A stretch of 64,000 nucleotides of DNA from UBA1672 sp965263215. GTDB lineage: Bacteria; Pseudomonadota; Alphaproteobacteria; Micavibrionales; Micavibrionaceae. Position 1 is the first letter of the stretch. Every line of letters begins with the position of its first letter. The notes under the pieces are model-generated. The model made no database searches and was not told where the DNA came from. It saw only the letters and a program-made list of their open reading frames with translations. A program made the translations under genes and the position numbers. The DNA lies in the NCBI GenBank assembly GCA_965263215.1, contig OZ253663.1, positions 124,001 to 188,000 of the forward strand, in the 5' to 3' direction. Positions 1-9,033 of the stretch are shown here, one piece after another.

Positions 1-212
1 TATTCCTCTAATTCTTCCTTCGGGATGACACCCATCGCGCCGAGCAAGCCTAATGCTATGGGCAGGTCAAAATGGCTCCCCTCTTTTGAGAGATCAGCAG
101 GCGCCATATTCACGGTCAGGCGTTTGGGCGGCAAAGACAACCCCAGCGCATGCAGGGCGGCGCGCACACGCTCCTTACTTTCCGCCACGGCCTTATCGGG
201 CAGGCCAACAAT
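1..212 (-). pseudogene. comM: comM (YifB, Mg-chelatase-like AAA+ helicase), part after the insertion
   Basis: Read on the minus strand from 212 downwards, this encodes VGLPDKAVAESKERVRAA, then LTVNMAPADLSKEGSHFDLP. That is the conserved N-terminal domain of ComM/YifB from about residue 34 onward, and it runs off the window. The matching first 35 codons lie 17 kb away at 17405-17505 on the same strand, so one gene has been split by the element. ComM is a hexameric branch-migration helicase used in natural transformation. This part has no start of its own, so the product is presumably lost. The split is read directly; loss of function is inferred. Confidence 0.9.
208..212. other. attL core (shared ATTGT, minus strand)
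   Basis: The minus strand reads AACATTGTTGGC here and AATATTGTGGGG at the other junction. ATTGT is the only continuous shared block, as expected for serine integrases, which need only a 2-bp crossover. The exact crossover dinucleotide cannot be fixed without an empty comM allele. Confidence 0.65.
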
Positions 213-269
213 GTTAAATGTTGAGTATATTAAATAACATAAGTATCATTGATTCATAAGGATAAAAAC

Positions 270-2093
270 ATGACGAAAATAGCATATAGTTACATACGTT
301 TTTCAACAGTCGACCAAATGAAAGGAGATTCACTACGAAGACAAATTCAACTCTCTGAAAACTACGCAAAAAAACATAATCTAAAAATCGACAAATCTTT
401 AAAAATGCAAGATTTAGGCATAAGCGCTTTTAAAGGAGACAACATAACATCAGGTGCATTAGGTGCTTTTTTGAAAGAAATTGAAGCTAATAACATCCAA
501 CAAGGCTCATACTTATTAGTAGAAAGTATAGATCGCATCTCAAGAGACAAAGTCAGTATTGCTTTAGAATTATTTCTGTCCATCCTCAGAAAAGGAATAG
601 TAATCGTTACACTAAATGACGAAATGAAGTATGAGCATGATAACTTAGATATTCATGAGTTAATGATCTCTATCATTACAATGTCACGAGCCCACAATGA
701 AAGTAAAATAAAGTCCGAAAGAATACAAAAAGCTTGGGAAAACAAAATAGACAATGCTCTAGAAAAACCTGTTACAAAATGGGTGCCCGCATGGTTAAAG
801 ATACAAGACGGCAAAATTGTTGAAATTCCAGAACGAGTTGCATTAATTCAAGATATATTTGATTGGGTTTGCGATGGGTTAGGAACAACGTTAATTCTAA
901 AAAAAATTAATCAAATGAATATAGAGCCTTGGGGAGCATCTACGAGCGTCAATTTAAATTTAGACAAACCCAAAAACACAAGAAATCCTAAACGTTGGTA
1001 TGCAAGCTATATACAACGAATTCTTACCAATAGAGCTGTTCTAGGAGAATATCATCCTCGTAAAAAATCAAAAAAAACAAATATCATTAAAAATTACTAC
1101 CCTAAAATTATAGACGAACACACCTTCAACATGGTTCAAGAAATAAGAAAATCAAGAGATGTTAGAAATGGTCAACACACAGGTAGAAAGGGAGAGAACA
1201 TAACAAACATTTTTGCAGGAATTTTAAGATGTGGGTATTCACAAAAAAATAATCTCGCGAACAATCAGTGCTCTGAAAAAGAGAGTTCAGTTACAATATA
1301 CAGTAAAGGAAGAAAGAACCCGTCTAAATATTTGCAATGTTCTAAGAGTAGAGAAGGAGGAGTTAATTGTAGTAAGTGTACAAAATTATGGAGATACGAC
1401 CACTTTGAACACGCCTTTTTACAGTATGCAAAAGAAATAGATGTAACTACTTTATTGGGGGAAGAGAACGAACGTTTAATACAAATAGAAAAGCAACAAA
1501 AAGAACTATCATCGCTCAAAGTTGATGCAAACAAAACAAATACAGAAATAGATAAAATTCTTGATACCTTCAAACAAGAAGATGAGATTCCTAACTTCAT
1601 CACGGAAAGAGCATTAGAAATAGAAAAGAAAAAGATATCTCTACAAAAAGAAATAGAGCAAAAACAAGAGTTCATTCAACGACTACAAAAACAAAGGTCT
1701 AATAAAGACAAGGAATATCAAAAATTCCAAGACATCATATCAGGATTACAAAATAATGACGCTGAAAAGTCTAAGGAACTGCGCTTAAAATTATCAGAAA
1801 CAATAAGACGGCTGATAAACAGAATTGATTTGTACGTGATGGGAAGAACAATGCGTAAAGAAACCTTAGAAATTTTATTAAAAGAATATCCTGATAAAAA
1901 AAAGTACATTATGAAAAACTATGCTCATAAAACAGAACAAGCAGATCCATTCTTCGTAGTTTACTATAAAAGCGGCTATACCAGAATCGTAATCTTAGAC
2001 AGAAAAGCCCCCAAGCAGCTAATCGATACAATAAAATTAGACCAAAACAATCGCCTGGTAGACGGTTTATTTGGAAAAGTAGAATCCGATTAA
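270..2093 (+). CDS. Large serine recombinase (element integrase)
   Basis: About 607 residues. It should catalyse site-specific integration of this element into comM, and excision with a directionality factor. The N-terminal resolvase domain starts with YSYIRFSTVDQ; the catalytic Ser is residue 12 from the chosen start, and ESIDRISRD is the typical second signature. A recombinase domain follows, then a Cys-containing zinc-ribbon region (about residues 325-390) and a long Lys/Glu coiled coil (about 400-500), the architecture of phage phiC31-type integrases. The ATG at 270 is chosen over an in-frame ATG at 249 because AAGGA lies 7 bases before it. Its position beside the left comM junction makes it the likely integrase of this element. 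Confidence 0.93.
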   Translation: MTKIAYSYIRFSTVDQMKGDSLRRQIQLSENYAKKHNLKIDKSLKMQDLGISAFKGDNITSGALGAFLKEIEANNIQQGSYLLVESIDRISRDKVSIALELFLSILRKGIVIVTLNDEMKYEHDNLDIHELMISIITMSRAHNESKIKSERIQKAWENKIDNALEKPVTKWVPAWLKIQDGKIVEIPERVALIQDIFDWVCDGLGTTLILKKINQMNIEPWGASTSVNLNLDKPKNTRNPKRWYASYIQRILTNRAVLGEYHPRKKSKKTNIIKNYYPKIIDEHTFNMVQEIRKSRDVRNGQHTGRKGENITNIFAGILRCGYSQKNNLANNQCSEKESSVTIYSKGRKNPSKYLQCSKSREGGVNCSKCTKLWRYDHFEHAFLQYAKEIDVTTLLGEENERLIQIEKQQKELSSLKVDANKTNTEIDKILDTFKQEDEIPNFITERALEIEKKKISLQKEIEQKQEFIQRLQKQRSNKDKEYQKFQDIISGLQNNDAEKSKELRLKLSETIRRLINRIDLYVMGRTMRKETLEILLKEYPDKKKYIMKNYAHKTEQADPFFVVYYKSGYTRIVILDRKAPKQLIDTIKLDQNNRLVDGLFGKVESD

Positions 2094-2148
2094 AACTACG
2101 TGTATCATTTGTTTTGAAAAACATTCCTATCAACTTTAGTGAAACTTC

Positions 2149-2364
2149 ATGATTTACGACTTAAAACTATCCAGAACTATTAAAGCGCGAGCTGAAGAGC
2201 GAACTGATTTCCTCATTTCAGAGCTTCAAAAAAACATGTCTCATGTTCAAGGTCTTGACGAAATATTTTGGAGTAAGCAAAGAAAAACAATATTCGAAAC
2301 AATATACGATAATGAAAAGCTTGCCAGAAAATTTAGAATTGATCCTCCTGTCAAAAAAAGCTGA
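2149..2364 (+). CDS. Small hypothetical protein downstream of the integrase
   Basis: A 71-residue charged, predicted-helical ORF 55 bp after the integrase on the same strand. I recognise no family. Its position would suit an accessory factor such as a recombination directionality factor, which are often small, basic and next to serine integrases, but nothing in the sequence proves this. There is no clear Shine-Dalgarno before the ATG, so expression is uncertain. It is convergent with the tyrosine recombinase that ends at 2383. Confidence 0.4.
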   Translation: MIYDLKLSRTIKARAEERTDFLISELQKNMSHVQGLDEIFWSKQRKTIFETIYDNEKLARKFRIDPPVKKS

Positions 2365-2382
2365 ACTGATTATTTTTAGCTT

Positions 2383-2970
2383 TTATATTATCTGCACCAC
2401 TTTTTTCTGCGCTTCAACATCTGCCTCAATATAACGCTGCGTCATTTGCAAAGACGAGTGCCTCGCCAACATTTGTACATCACGAATTGAACCACCAACA
2501 GTTGATATCTTTCGTGCAGCATTCGTAATAAACGTTCTTCTACCACTGTGTGATGAACAACCATCAAATCCAAGTTTTTTATACCAACTGTCAAACATGT
2601 TCACGATCACTTGTGCCGATGTATTTTTGCTGCGCTCTGTCCGCACAATTCTATCTGTTGCATCACATTTTGAAAAACATAAACGATATTCTTCTAACGC
2701 ATTTTGCAAATCTTTATTCATCCAAACAATCCCACCAGATCGTCCTTTTGATGCAACATTTTGAAGATTGATAGAATCTTCAATATTACCTTCTGCATCA
2801 GTTATCATGCCCCATGTGATAGATGCTATTTCTTTTGCTCTTAACCCAGCGCGAACAGATAAAAGAAAGATGACTTTATTTCGTTTTTCATGTCGCGTTG
2901 TTTCAAGATATGACAGCACAGCATTTTGTTGATGTTTCGTAAGAACTTTTGCTTGTTTTCCTAATGACAT
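2383..2970 (-). CDS. Catalytic-domain-only tyrosine recombinase
   Basis: 195 residues with the complete active-site set of the phage-integrase/Xer family: R44 in AGLRAKEI, a Lys near 75 (VASKGR), H141-x-x-R144 in HSGRRTF, H171 in LARHSS, and the nucleophile Y180 in TQRYIE. The usual N-terminal core-binding (SAM-like) domain is missing; the protein begins almost at the catalytic domain. Full-length relatives have 300 or more residues. Because the adjacent serine enzyme explains integration, this one may do a second job such as multimer resolution or cassette inversion. A 14-7-14 palindrome lies 92 bp upstream (3062-3096) and is a candidate substrate. It reads as intact rather than decayed. Confidence 0.88.
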   Translation of the reverse strand: MSLGKQAKVLTKHQQNAVLSYLETTRHEKRNKVIFLLSVRAGLRAKEIASITWGMITDAEGNIEDSINLQNVASKGRSGGIVWMNKDLQNALEEYRLCFSKCDATDRIVRTERSKNTSAQVIVNMFDSWYKKLGFDGCSSHSGRRTFITNAARKISTVGGSIRDVQMLARHSSLQMTQRYIEADVEAQKKVVQII

Positions 2971-3061
2971 GATTTTCCCTTAAAACTCATTGTGAAAATA
3001 TACCTATTAGTTATTTTATAACATGTTTCCAAATAAGCAACCAAAACCATTGGTCAAAAAC

Positions 3062-3096
3062 CTAATAAATTTGCGCATTACACGCAAATTCATTAG
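3062..3096. repeat. Lox-like inverted repeat, 14-bp arms with a 7-bp spacer
   Basis: The left arm is CTAATAAATTTGCG, the spacer CATTACA and the right arm CGCAAATTCATTAG. The arms are inverted repeats with one mismatch in 14. The geometry matches core sites of tyrosine recombinases (two inverted 11-14-bp arms around a 6-8-bp spacer). It lies upstream of the tyrosine recombinase gene and has no T-tract, so it does not look like a terminator. It could instead be an operator for that gene. Confidence 0.5.
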
Positions 3097-3133
3097 ATAA
3101 GTTCAGTTTTATAATGAGTGTGAAGTAGCAACA

Positions 3134-3162
3134 AAAAAGCGCAGAAATAATCCGCGCTTTTT
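3134..3162 (-). terminator. Rho-independent terminator of the RTX gene
   Basis: AAAAAGCGC at 3134-3142 pairs with GCGCTTTTT at 3154-3162. A-rich and T-rich flanks on the two sides make it usable in both directions. It lies 22 bp past the RTX stop codon. Confidence 0.75.
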
Positions 3163-3183
3163 GAATAATGTAGTTTTGTGACT

Positions 3184-6100
3184 TTATACTGTGATTAGAT
3201 TACCTGCAGTTTCAAGTGCAGCTTCATCCATCAATCCAACTTTGTTATCGATAAGTGCAATGGCAACAAAGTTATCAGCACCGCCATCAGCATCTACGAA
3301 CAAAGTACTATCTGTTCCATCATCTGTAATCTGAACAAAGTCTGTAATCGCATCTGTTAGAGGATCATAGCCACTTAATACATCTGATATATCGATTGCA
3401 TCGTATGTCGTATTGAAGTCTGTGATCGTATCGACGTTGTCGAAACTACTTGCAGCCAGAAAAGTGAAAGTATCATAACCACCCCCTCCTGTCAGCGTAT
3501 CAATACCTAGACCACCAATGAGCGTGTCATCGTTGTTTTCTCCAAGCAGAATATCATTGCCATCCTCACCGTATAATACATCATCGTGATTACCGCCTCG
3601 AAGCGTGTCATTACCTGAGCCACCGTAAATGGTATCAACACCATTATAACCATAGATGTTATCGTTGCCGTCATTGCCTTCTACATAGTCATCACCATGA
3701 GCAGCATAGACAGTATCATCACCATCACCCGCATACAGGAAATTATTGTCATAGTCCGCAACCTGTCTGTAACCATAGATGACATCGTTTCCTTCGTGAC
3801 CATAGATCGTATCGATACCTGAACCACCAAAGCGAACGCCATAGAGTGTTTCTCCCGCCGATGTTCCATTTAAAGTCAGATCAAGCGCAGCCATATCAAT
3901 AGTGGAAGCATCTGAAAATTCGAGTGTTTCAAGAATTGTATATATACCATAAGTTTGCCAGTTGATCTCTATAGAGCCACCAAGCCCGCCATCAATATCA
4001 ATTAATACATCGTTATTATCCAAGCGCGTTATATCAAGCATGGCAGCAGTGATACCCGAACCAAAGACGATTTTATCTGTACCGCGGTCTTCTTCGATGA
4101 CATCATTTCCATCACCGTAATTAAAGTGATAAATATCATCGCCTCTACTTCCATCAAGCACATCATTGCCTAAACCTCCGATGATCGTATCGTTGCCAAC
4201 GTGTCCTCTGATATCATCATCACCAGCTTCTCCGTTGAGATAATCACCACCATTCTCAGCAAAGAGTGTGTCATTTCCATCTCCACCATAAATAGTGTTC
4301 TGAACAGCAGATGATCCACCTCCAGTTGGCCCATAGCCATATATGACGTCATCCCCTCCGTTACCGTAGATCGTATCGACACCTGAACCACCAAATCCAG
4401 TTCTAACACCGTAAATAGTGTCATTACCTTCTGTACCGATATAAGTATGATCCAAAATTGTCATATCTAACGTAGAGGCATCGTCAAACTCTAATGTTTC
4501 TATTAGAGCAGCAGACATCTGGTTTTCTATGTGTATTGAGCCATAACCAACATTAGGATCAATTTGTATGACTAAATCATAATAACCAACACGAATAAAA
4601 CTTAAGTCGTTCGCAGTGATACCTGCGCCAAACAGGATTGTATCATTCCCGCTTGTGTCCTTGATGTAATCATCGCCATGACCTAAGAAGAACTTGTATG
4701 TATCATCACCATGCCCCCCCCAGAGAATGTCATCACCAAGCTGACCATCAAGTGTATCATTATCAGCGTCACCACGAAGCTGATCGTTACCAAGACCACC
4801 GTTCAAGATGTCTTCACCTGCCGCACCGCTATAGAAGTCATCACCAACAGTACCATCATATGTATCAATGGCAGACGTACCCAAGATGTAATCACCGTCA
4901 GGTGTCCAACTAAGCTGATCCTCATAATTTTGTTCAATTTTAAGCAATAAAACATCAATAGAAAGAGTACTATCACTAGCTTGTATTGTATTCTGTAGAG
5001 CATCATATTCTGTTTGAGACAACTCAGAAGTTCCAATCGTATATTCAAAGAACTTTACAATATTAACCCAGTAATCCGTCTTGTTTTGCACAAGAGTAGC
5101 GTCTAGTGAAATATTCAAAAGATCAGTAAGAATGGTCTGATCAATAGTCGTAAAACCATCGTAGTTATCAGTGTAGAAATTATATTCTGTCTCGGAATTG
5201 AAGAGCTTTGAAGCATCTAATTGCGCCATCAAACGCGCGGTAATAGCATCAACCACAAAATCAAACGTCCTGTGCAACCCCTGCCCTGCCCAATTGCCTG
5301 GGTTAGAATTGGAACTGAATTGCAAATAATCATCACCAGAAAATTTTTCAAGGAACTCTAGTTTTCTTGCATCTACGCTTGGGCCACGACTGGCCGGATC
5401 AAGATCATCAACACCAGCCCATCTAAATAGTATATTTTCTACATCAGATTTGACTACTAAGGCATCCACAAACAAATCTTCCATGGCGGTAAGACTAAAT
5501 TCAGCAAGCAAATGTAATAAATTATTGGGATCATTTGAATCATTATCTAATGAAGCTGATATATGGAGAGTCGGCAAATCCCCGTAGCCACGAAGTGTAG
5601 CAGTAAATGCAGCGGCAACATCTAACGTATAATCACCTGTATAAACACTTAGGGAGTTATCGAACTCAAACCACACGTCAACGATTTCACGAGATTGCGG
5701 TCCATTCACACCATCATCAACAGTAAAAGTACTTGTATGTGTAATTTGATGACCTTCATTGTACAGATTGCTAGGCATGCTTGCATTAAGATCGATTGAT
5801 GTAATATCCCAATGAGCCAAATCATTAACCTCACCAGCGTCACTAACTCCGTTTTCATTAATATCCTGCCAAACAAGAAGATCACCGAACTGTGTATCTG
5901 CTGATGTTATGGAACCATCCGAGTTCGTATCATAACCACTAAGTACTGAAAAACCGTCTACATTTGCATCACCGAAAAGCTCTGTATGATCTGTAATAAT
6001 ACCATCAGAATTAAGATCAATAGCTAGAAACCCATCACTTCCTGCTGTCCATCCTGAGTTCTCTAAGAATAAATCCTCATCAATGTCCCACATTACTTGT

Positions 6101-7203
6101 GAGTTTTCTAAGGAAATAAGTTCAATTCCATTATTATTTAAATCAAGTACTAGTGGCGATGCTGTATTTTGATCCTCAACTAAAAATCCCAAAAACTTAT
6201 TATAGTAATAGACAAGCAACTCCGCCAAAGAACCTGCAGAGCCAGCTTCATGAGAAATTATTGTTGATGGCGGATTGCCGTAATTTGGGTCATTCGGGTC
6301 ATAAACACTATCAGGTAGAATGTTTGGCCCACTTCCTGAATCACTATCATGGTCCGTGACATCAATATTTCTGTGACGCTCGTTTACACGGTGCCATTCT
6401 TTTATATTTTCTGCGACAACCTTATCAGTTCCATCCACATTTCCATCACCATTCAGATCACCAACGTTATTCGGATCATGTTGAGCCGCGCCTGTCTCTG
6501 GCACTCTAGCAGACGCAGCATTTTGAATGTCAATATCGTCTTGGTCTATATCGCCATCTGAGTCTAAATCGGCAGCATCTAGTGCTGCATCATCTTCGTC
6601 GATATCACCGTCACCATCCATATCTGTTATATCATCCCCTTCACCGGCAAAGTCTTCACGCGGCGGCAGACCAAGTTCTTCTCTAATTTTGTTTGTTTTT
6701 TCACGCGCATATTGCTCCTCTTCTGAAATGTTTTCTCCCATTTCTGGGTTTCCATTTTCTCCATCGTGAGGGTCGGGATTGCCATTGCCATTGTCATCTT
6801 CTCCAACACGCTCTTGGTGTAAATGCGCTATCTCATGAGCGAGCGCAGTGTCGACATCCTTTTGAATGTGATTCCCAGTATCTTTTTCAGCATATGTACT
6901 TTGGGATGAATCAGTAAACTCGTCCGAGTTAATATTGACAGAGTGACGATTTGGATCATTTGGATCATTTGGATCAGATGTTAGTACTGTTTGCGTTCCA
7001 TATCCTGCTTCATCGATAGTGATGTCTACAACACTGTCTTGCCCTCCACTATTAGCAAGATCATTAGATATCTCATTTTTATAAGCAGCCGTGCTGTGCA
7101 GATTAGTCAAAATCCCTACGATATCGCTCTCAGAGAGTCCTGATCCAGGGCTTTTGTCATCGATATTATAAGTCACACCATTTATTGTTACAGTCGTTGT
7201 CAT
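3184..7203 (-). CDS. Secreted RTX protein with HExxH metalloprotease-like N-terminus
   Basis: 1339 residues. The N-terminal part has a zincin motif, H123-E-I-A-H127 in ALAHEIAHLHQE. About 35 residues on comes an acidic stretch (SEEEQYAREKTNKIREELG) ending in LPPRE, which resembles M91/NleD-type metallopeptidases. EF-hand or dockerin-like loops follow (DMDGDGDIDEDD, DLDSDGDIDQDD, DLNGDGNVDGTD, residues about 194-260). Near 345 is SPLVLDLNNNGIELI, typical of large RTX proteins. From about residue 795 there are blocks of GGxGxDxxx calcium-binding repeats, separated by two related beta domains. The C-terminal ~100 residues (DTFTFLAASSFD to the end) look like a type I secretion target. There is no signal peptide and no type I exporter in the window, so export would use a host system. 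AGGAGA precedes the start. The substrate is unknown. Confidence 0.87.
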   Translation of the reverse strand: MTTTVTINGVTYNIDDKSPGSGLSESDIVGILTNLHSTAAYKNEISNDLANSGGQDSVVDITIDEAGYGTQTVLTSDPNDPNDPNRHSVNINSDEFTDSSQSTYAEKDTGNHIQKDVDTALAHEIAHLHQERVGEDDNGNGNPDPHDGENGNPEMGENISEEEQYAREKTNKIREELGLPPREDFAGEGDDITDMDGDGDIDEDDAALDAADLDSDGDIDQDDIDIQNAASARVPETGAAQHDPNNVGDLNGDGNVDGTDKVVAENIKEWHRVNERHRNIDVTDHDSDSGSGPNILPDSVYDPNDPNYGNPPSTIISHEAGSAGSLAELLVYYYNKFLGFLVEDQNTASPLVLDLNNNGIELISLENSQVMWDIDEDLFLENSGWTAGSDGFLAIDLNSDGIITDHTELFGDANVDGFSVLSGYDTNSDGSITSADTQFGDLLVWQDINENGVSDAGEVNDLAHWDITSIDLNASMPSNLYNEGHQITHTSTFTVDDGVNGPQSREIVDVWFEFDNSLSVYTGDYTLDVAAAFTATLRGYGDLPTLHISASLDNDSNDPNNLLHLLAEFSLTAMEDLFVDALVVKSDVENILFRWAGVDDLDPASRGPSVDARKLEFLEKFSGDDYLQFSSNSNPGNWAGQGLHRTFDFVVDAITARLMAQLDASKLFNSETEYNFYTDNYDGFTTIDQTILTDLLNISLDATLVQNKTDYWVNIVKFFEYTIGTSELSQTEYDALQNTIQASDSTLSIDVLLLKIEQNYEDQLSWTPDGDYILGTSAIDTYDGTVGDDFYSGAAGEDILNGGLGNDQLRGDADNDTLDGQLGDDILWGGHGDDTYKFFLGHGDDYIKDTSGNDTILFGAGITANDLSFIRVGYYDLVIQIDPNVGYGSIHIENQMSAALIETLEFDDASTLDMTILDHTYIGTEGNDTIYGVRTGFGGSGVDTIYGNGGDDVIYGYGPTGGGSSAVQNTIYGGDGNDTLFAENGGDYLNGEAGDDDIRGHVGNDTIIGGLGNDVLDGSRGDDIYHFNYGDGNDVIEEDRGTDKIVFGSGITAAMLDITRLDNNDVLIDIDGGLGGSIEINWQTYGIYTILETLEFSDASTIDMAALDLTLNGTSAGETLYGVRFGGSGIDTIYGHEGNDVIYGYRQVADYDNNFLYAGDGDDTVYAAHGDDYVEGNDGNDNIYGYNGVDTIYGGSGNDTLRGGNHDDVLYGEDGNDILLGENNDDTLIGGLGIDTLTGGGGYDTFTFLAASSFDNVDTITDFNTTYDAIDISDVLSGYDPLTDAITDFVQITDDGTDSTLFVDADGGADNFVAIALIDNKVGLMDEAALETAGNLITV
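6951..6976 (-). repeat. 9-bp in-frame tandem repeat encoding Asp-Pro-Asn triplets
   Basis: TTGGATCAT occurs almost three times in tandem and codes for a DPNDPNDPN linker before the metalloprotease motif. The unit is a multiple of three, so copy changes would alter linker length without frameshift. A second, diverged DPN-rich stretch lies near 6283-6303. Confidence 0.7.
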
Positions 7204-7231
7204 TAGTCTTCTCCTATTTGTTTGTTTTCAC

Positions 7232-7876
7232 TTATTGTGGATACTTTTTATCGCACCAATTTGAGGGCTTTGGCGGATAGTAGCCCCCATATCCCCTGTA
7301 GATTTCTCGCTTGTTTACTCTAATTTCTTTGTAACTCGCGTAATCCCTTAACTTTGGACAAAATCCTCGTTTTGGGAATTCATCGTGACGTATGAAAATT
7401 ATGCCGCTTCCATCGAGCGCGATAAAAAACGTGTATTTTCCTGCACCATTGAAAAGGTTTATTTTGTCAGTAGTATGCGCGACTAATTCTGTACCACCAT
7501 TACTATCCCAATAATATGTCCCGTTTCTTTTTACGATACGCAGTGAATCTTGCTTTCTCTCATCATCGTGTCGCGTTACGTTTTGATTGATAACTTGGAG
7601 CGGCGGTCCGTTTTTGGGCTTAATGGTTTTTATCGTTTTTTCTCCCAATGTTTTATAGTCAAATTTTTCAAAGCTCGTTATTCTTTCACTGGGCATGAAA
7701 ATGATTTCAGCTTGATCTGGATTAGCTGTGACCTCCGAGCTTTCGGCAAGCGTTTGACCGTAATAAAGATGCGCGAACGTTGGATATTCCGCATGATTTT
7801 TTAATATGGCTAGTAATGCAATTACCAGAAAAGCACTGATGAATAATATTACTAGAAAAATAGTTTTCTTTTTCAT
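7232..7876 (-). CDS. Hypothetical membrane-anchored protein, first gene of the RTX operon
   Basis: The chosen ATG at 7876 (MKKKTIFLVILF) begins a clear N-terminal membrane segment or signal anchor (about residues 4-23), with GAGAG upstream. The longer frame up to 8032 has no supporting start. The remaining ~190 residues form an extracytoplasmic domain with Trp/Tyr/Gly-rich stretches (GTYYWDSNGG) and two late Cys residues (FCPKL, NWCDKK). I do not recognise the family. It ends only 28 bp before the RTX gene, so the two are probably co-transcribed. A role in surface attachment, maturation or self-protection is possible but unproven. Confidence 0.65.
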   Translation of the reverse strand: MKKKTIFLVILFISAFLVIALLAILKNHAEYPTFAHLYYGQTLAESSEVTANPDQAEIIFMPSERITSFEKFDYKTLGEKTIKTIKPKNGPPLQVINQNVTRHDDERKQDSLRIVKRNGTYYWDSNGGTELVAHTTDKINLFNGAGKYTFFIALDGSGIIFIRHDEFPKRGFCPKLRDYASYKEIRVNKREIYRGYGGYYPPKPSNWCDKKYPQ

Positions 7877-8223
7877 GATGCTCTCAAGATCAATGTTAAA
7901 CATTTGATTTACTAAGTTTAGTAAAACACTTCTGTAAATTACGTTTGTCAAAATAATGTAAAAAATATAAAAATTTTTGACATGGATTTTTACATATATT
8001 GGAATCAAAGCGCATTTTTCACTAAAAAACAAACGCTTATTTTGAGTGAATTTTGAGTGAATATGATGATACTTTTATTCTGGAAATAGAATTTCTATCA
8101 ACGCCAATACTCAAATCAAAAACAAGAAAAATGCAATAATTTTAAACAGTATCATGATACTCAGCAGAGAATACTGTGATTTGGATCGCGATAAAATTTT
8201 TTGCGAACCACTGACCTGACAGT
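7877..8223. promoter_or_regulatory. Intergenic region upstream of the RTX operon, with a 14-bp palindrome
   Basis: No gene was found in these ~350 A/T-rich bases. They contain AGTATCATGATACT, a perfect 14-bp palindrome at 8148-8161, and a short direct repeat (TTTGAGTGAA twice, about 8040-8061). This region must hold the RTX operon promoter and possibly the end of the hydrolase transcript. The palindrome is a candidate operator with no known binder. Confidence 0.4.
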
Positions 8224-9033
8224 CTATTTCCCGATCACGTTGATAACATCGTTCCAAACACGTGGATTAGAATAGATCAAGTTACCTATGCCATGCCCCT
8301 GACCCTTTAGAAATTCAACTTGAATAGGTAGATTTTGTACTTTGGCCACATTGTTTAAATTAACTGAGTGTTGTACCGAGACTGCTCCATCGTTTGTTCC
8401 ATGAAATACGAATAATGGTGACTTAATATTCGATACTTCATTAGGACTCCAAACGCCTGATGAAGAAATCCCTGCCGCAAAGGTTTCTGGATAGAGTTGC
8501 ATTGCGCCAATCACTCCCGATCCGCCCATTGAATGCCCTACTACGATGATCTTGTTTTCATCAATTCTGTAATCAGAAATAATATCATTCATCCCTGCAA
8601 TCACCTGCGGCAAGTGATCGGGATAAGGAATATTTTGAGGCATTCTGTATGCCTTATCTTTTGGTGAAGCCCAGAACGCTCTTTTGGGGGCAATCGGCAC
8701 CATTACAAAAAAGGGATACATATTTCTGAATTTTGGTTTAGCCAACTCCGCAGCAGCGTATGCGTGTTTACTGATCCCATGCAGCGCAATCACAAGAGGA
8801 TATTTGTATTTTGGATCGTAATTTTCAGGCTGCATGAGAAAATAACTACCGACGAATGGAAACGTAGAAGATAAAGAATATTTATGCTCGTATAACCCTG
8901 GTGCAGCTTTGATCGTATCGAGCTTTCGATAAAGATGAGAAATCTCACCCATGCAAAACCAAACAATAATCAATAAGCAAAAGAGATTGATAGATTTATC
9001 AAATAGACTGCGCTTTGGTTTTTGATCTGCCAT
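8224..9033 (-). CDS. Membrane-anchored alpha/beta hydrolase (esterase-like)
   Basis: 269 residues. An N-terminal membrane segment (about 13-31) is followed by a serine hydrolase domain. The strand PLVIALHG is at 79-86. The nucleophile elbow is G-H-S168-M-G-G, the acid is D215 in GTNDGAVS and the base is H247 in GQGHGIG. It resembles the dienelactone hydrolase / PHB-depolymerase-like family. The substrate cannot be told from sequence; an extracytoplasmic ester is likely given the anchor. AAGGAG precedes the ATG. The gene is monocistronic within the element, with an ACTATAGT palindrome about 50 bp upstream (9082-9089) that resembles the core of the regulator operator at 14957. Confidence 0.85.
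   Translation of the reverse strand: MADQKPKRSLFDKSINLFCLLIIVWFCMGEISHLYRKLDTIKAAPGLYEHKYSLSSTFPFVGSYFLMQPENYDPKYKYPLVIALHGISKHAYAAAELAKPKFRNMYPFFVMVPIAPKRAFWASPKDKAYRMPQNIPYPDHLPQVIAGMNDIISDYRIDENKIIVVGHSMGGSGVIGAMQLYPETFAAGISSSGVWSPNEVSNIKSPLFVFHGTNDGAVSVQHSVNLNNVAKVQNLPIQVEFLKGQGHGIGNLIYSNPRVWNDVINVIGK

Noticed and set aside
3500..4830. DNA-level periodic repeat as satellite or CRISPR
   Set aside because: The periodicity is codon-level and comes from RTX GGxGxDxxx repeats in the coding strand; there are no identical spacer-separated repeats.
4698..4950. Histidine-rich open frames on the plus strand inside the RTX gene
   Set aside because: They are antisense shadows of Asp/Gly-rich RTX codons with no ribosome site.
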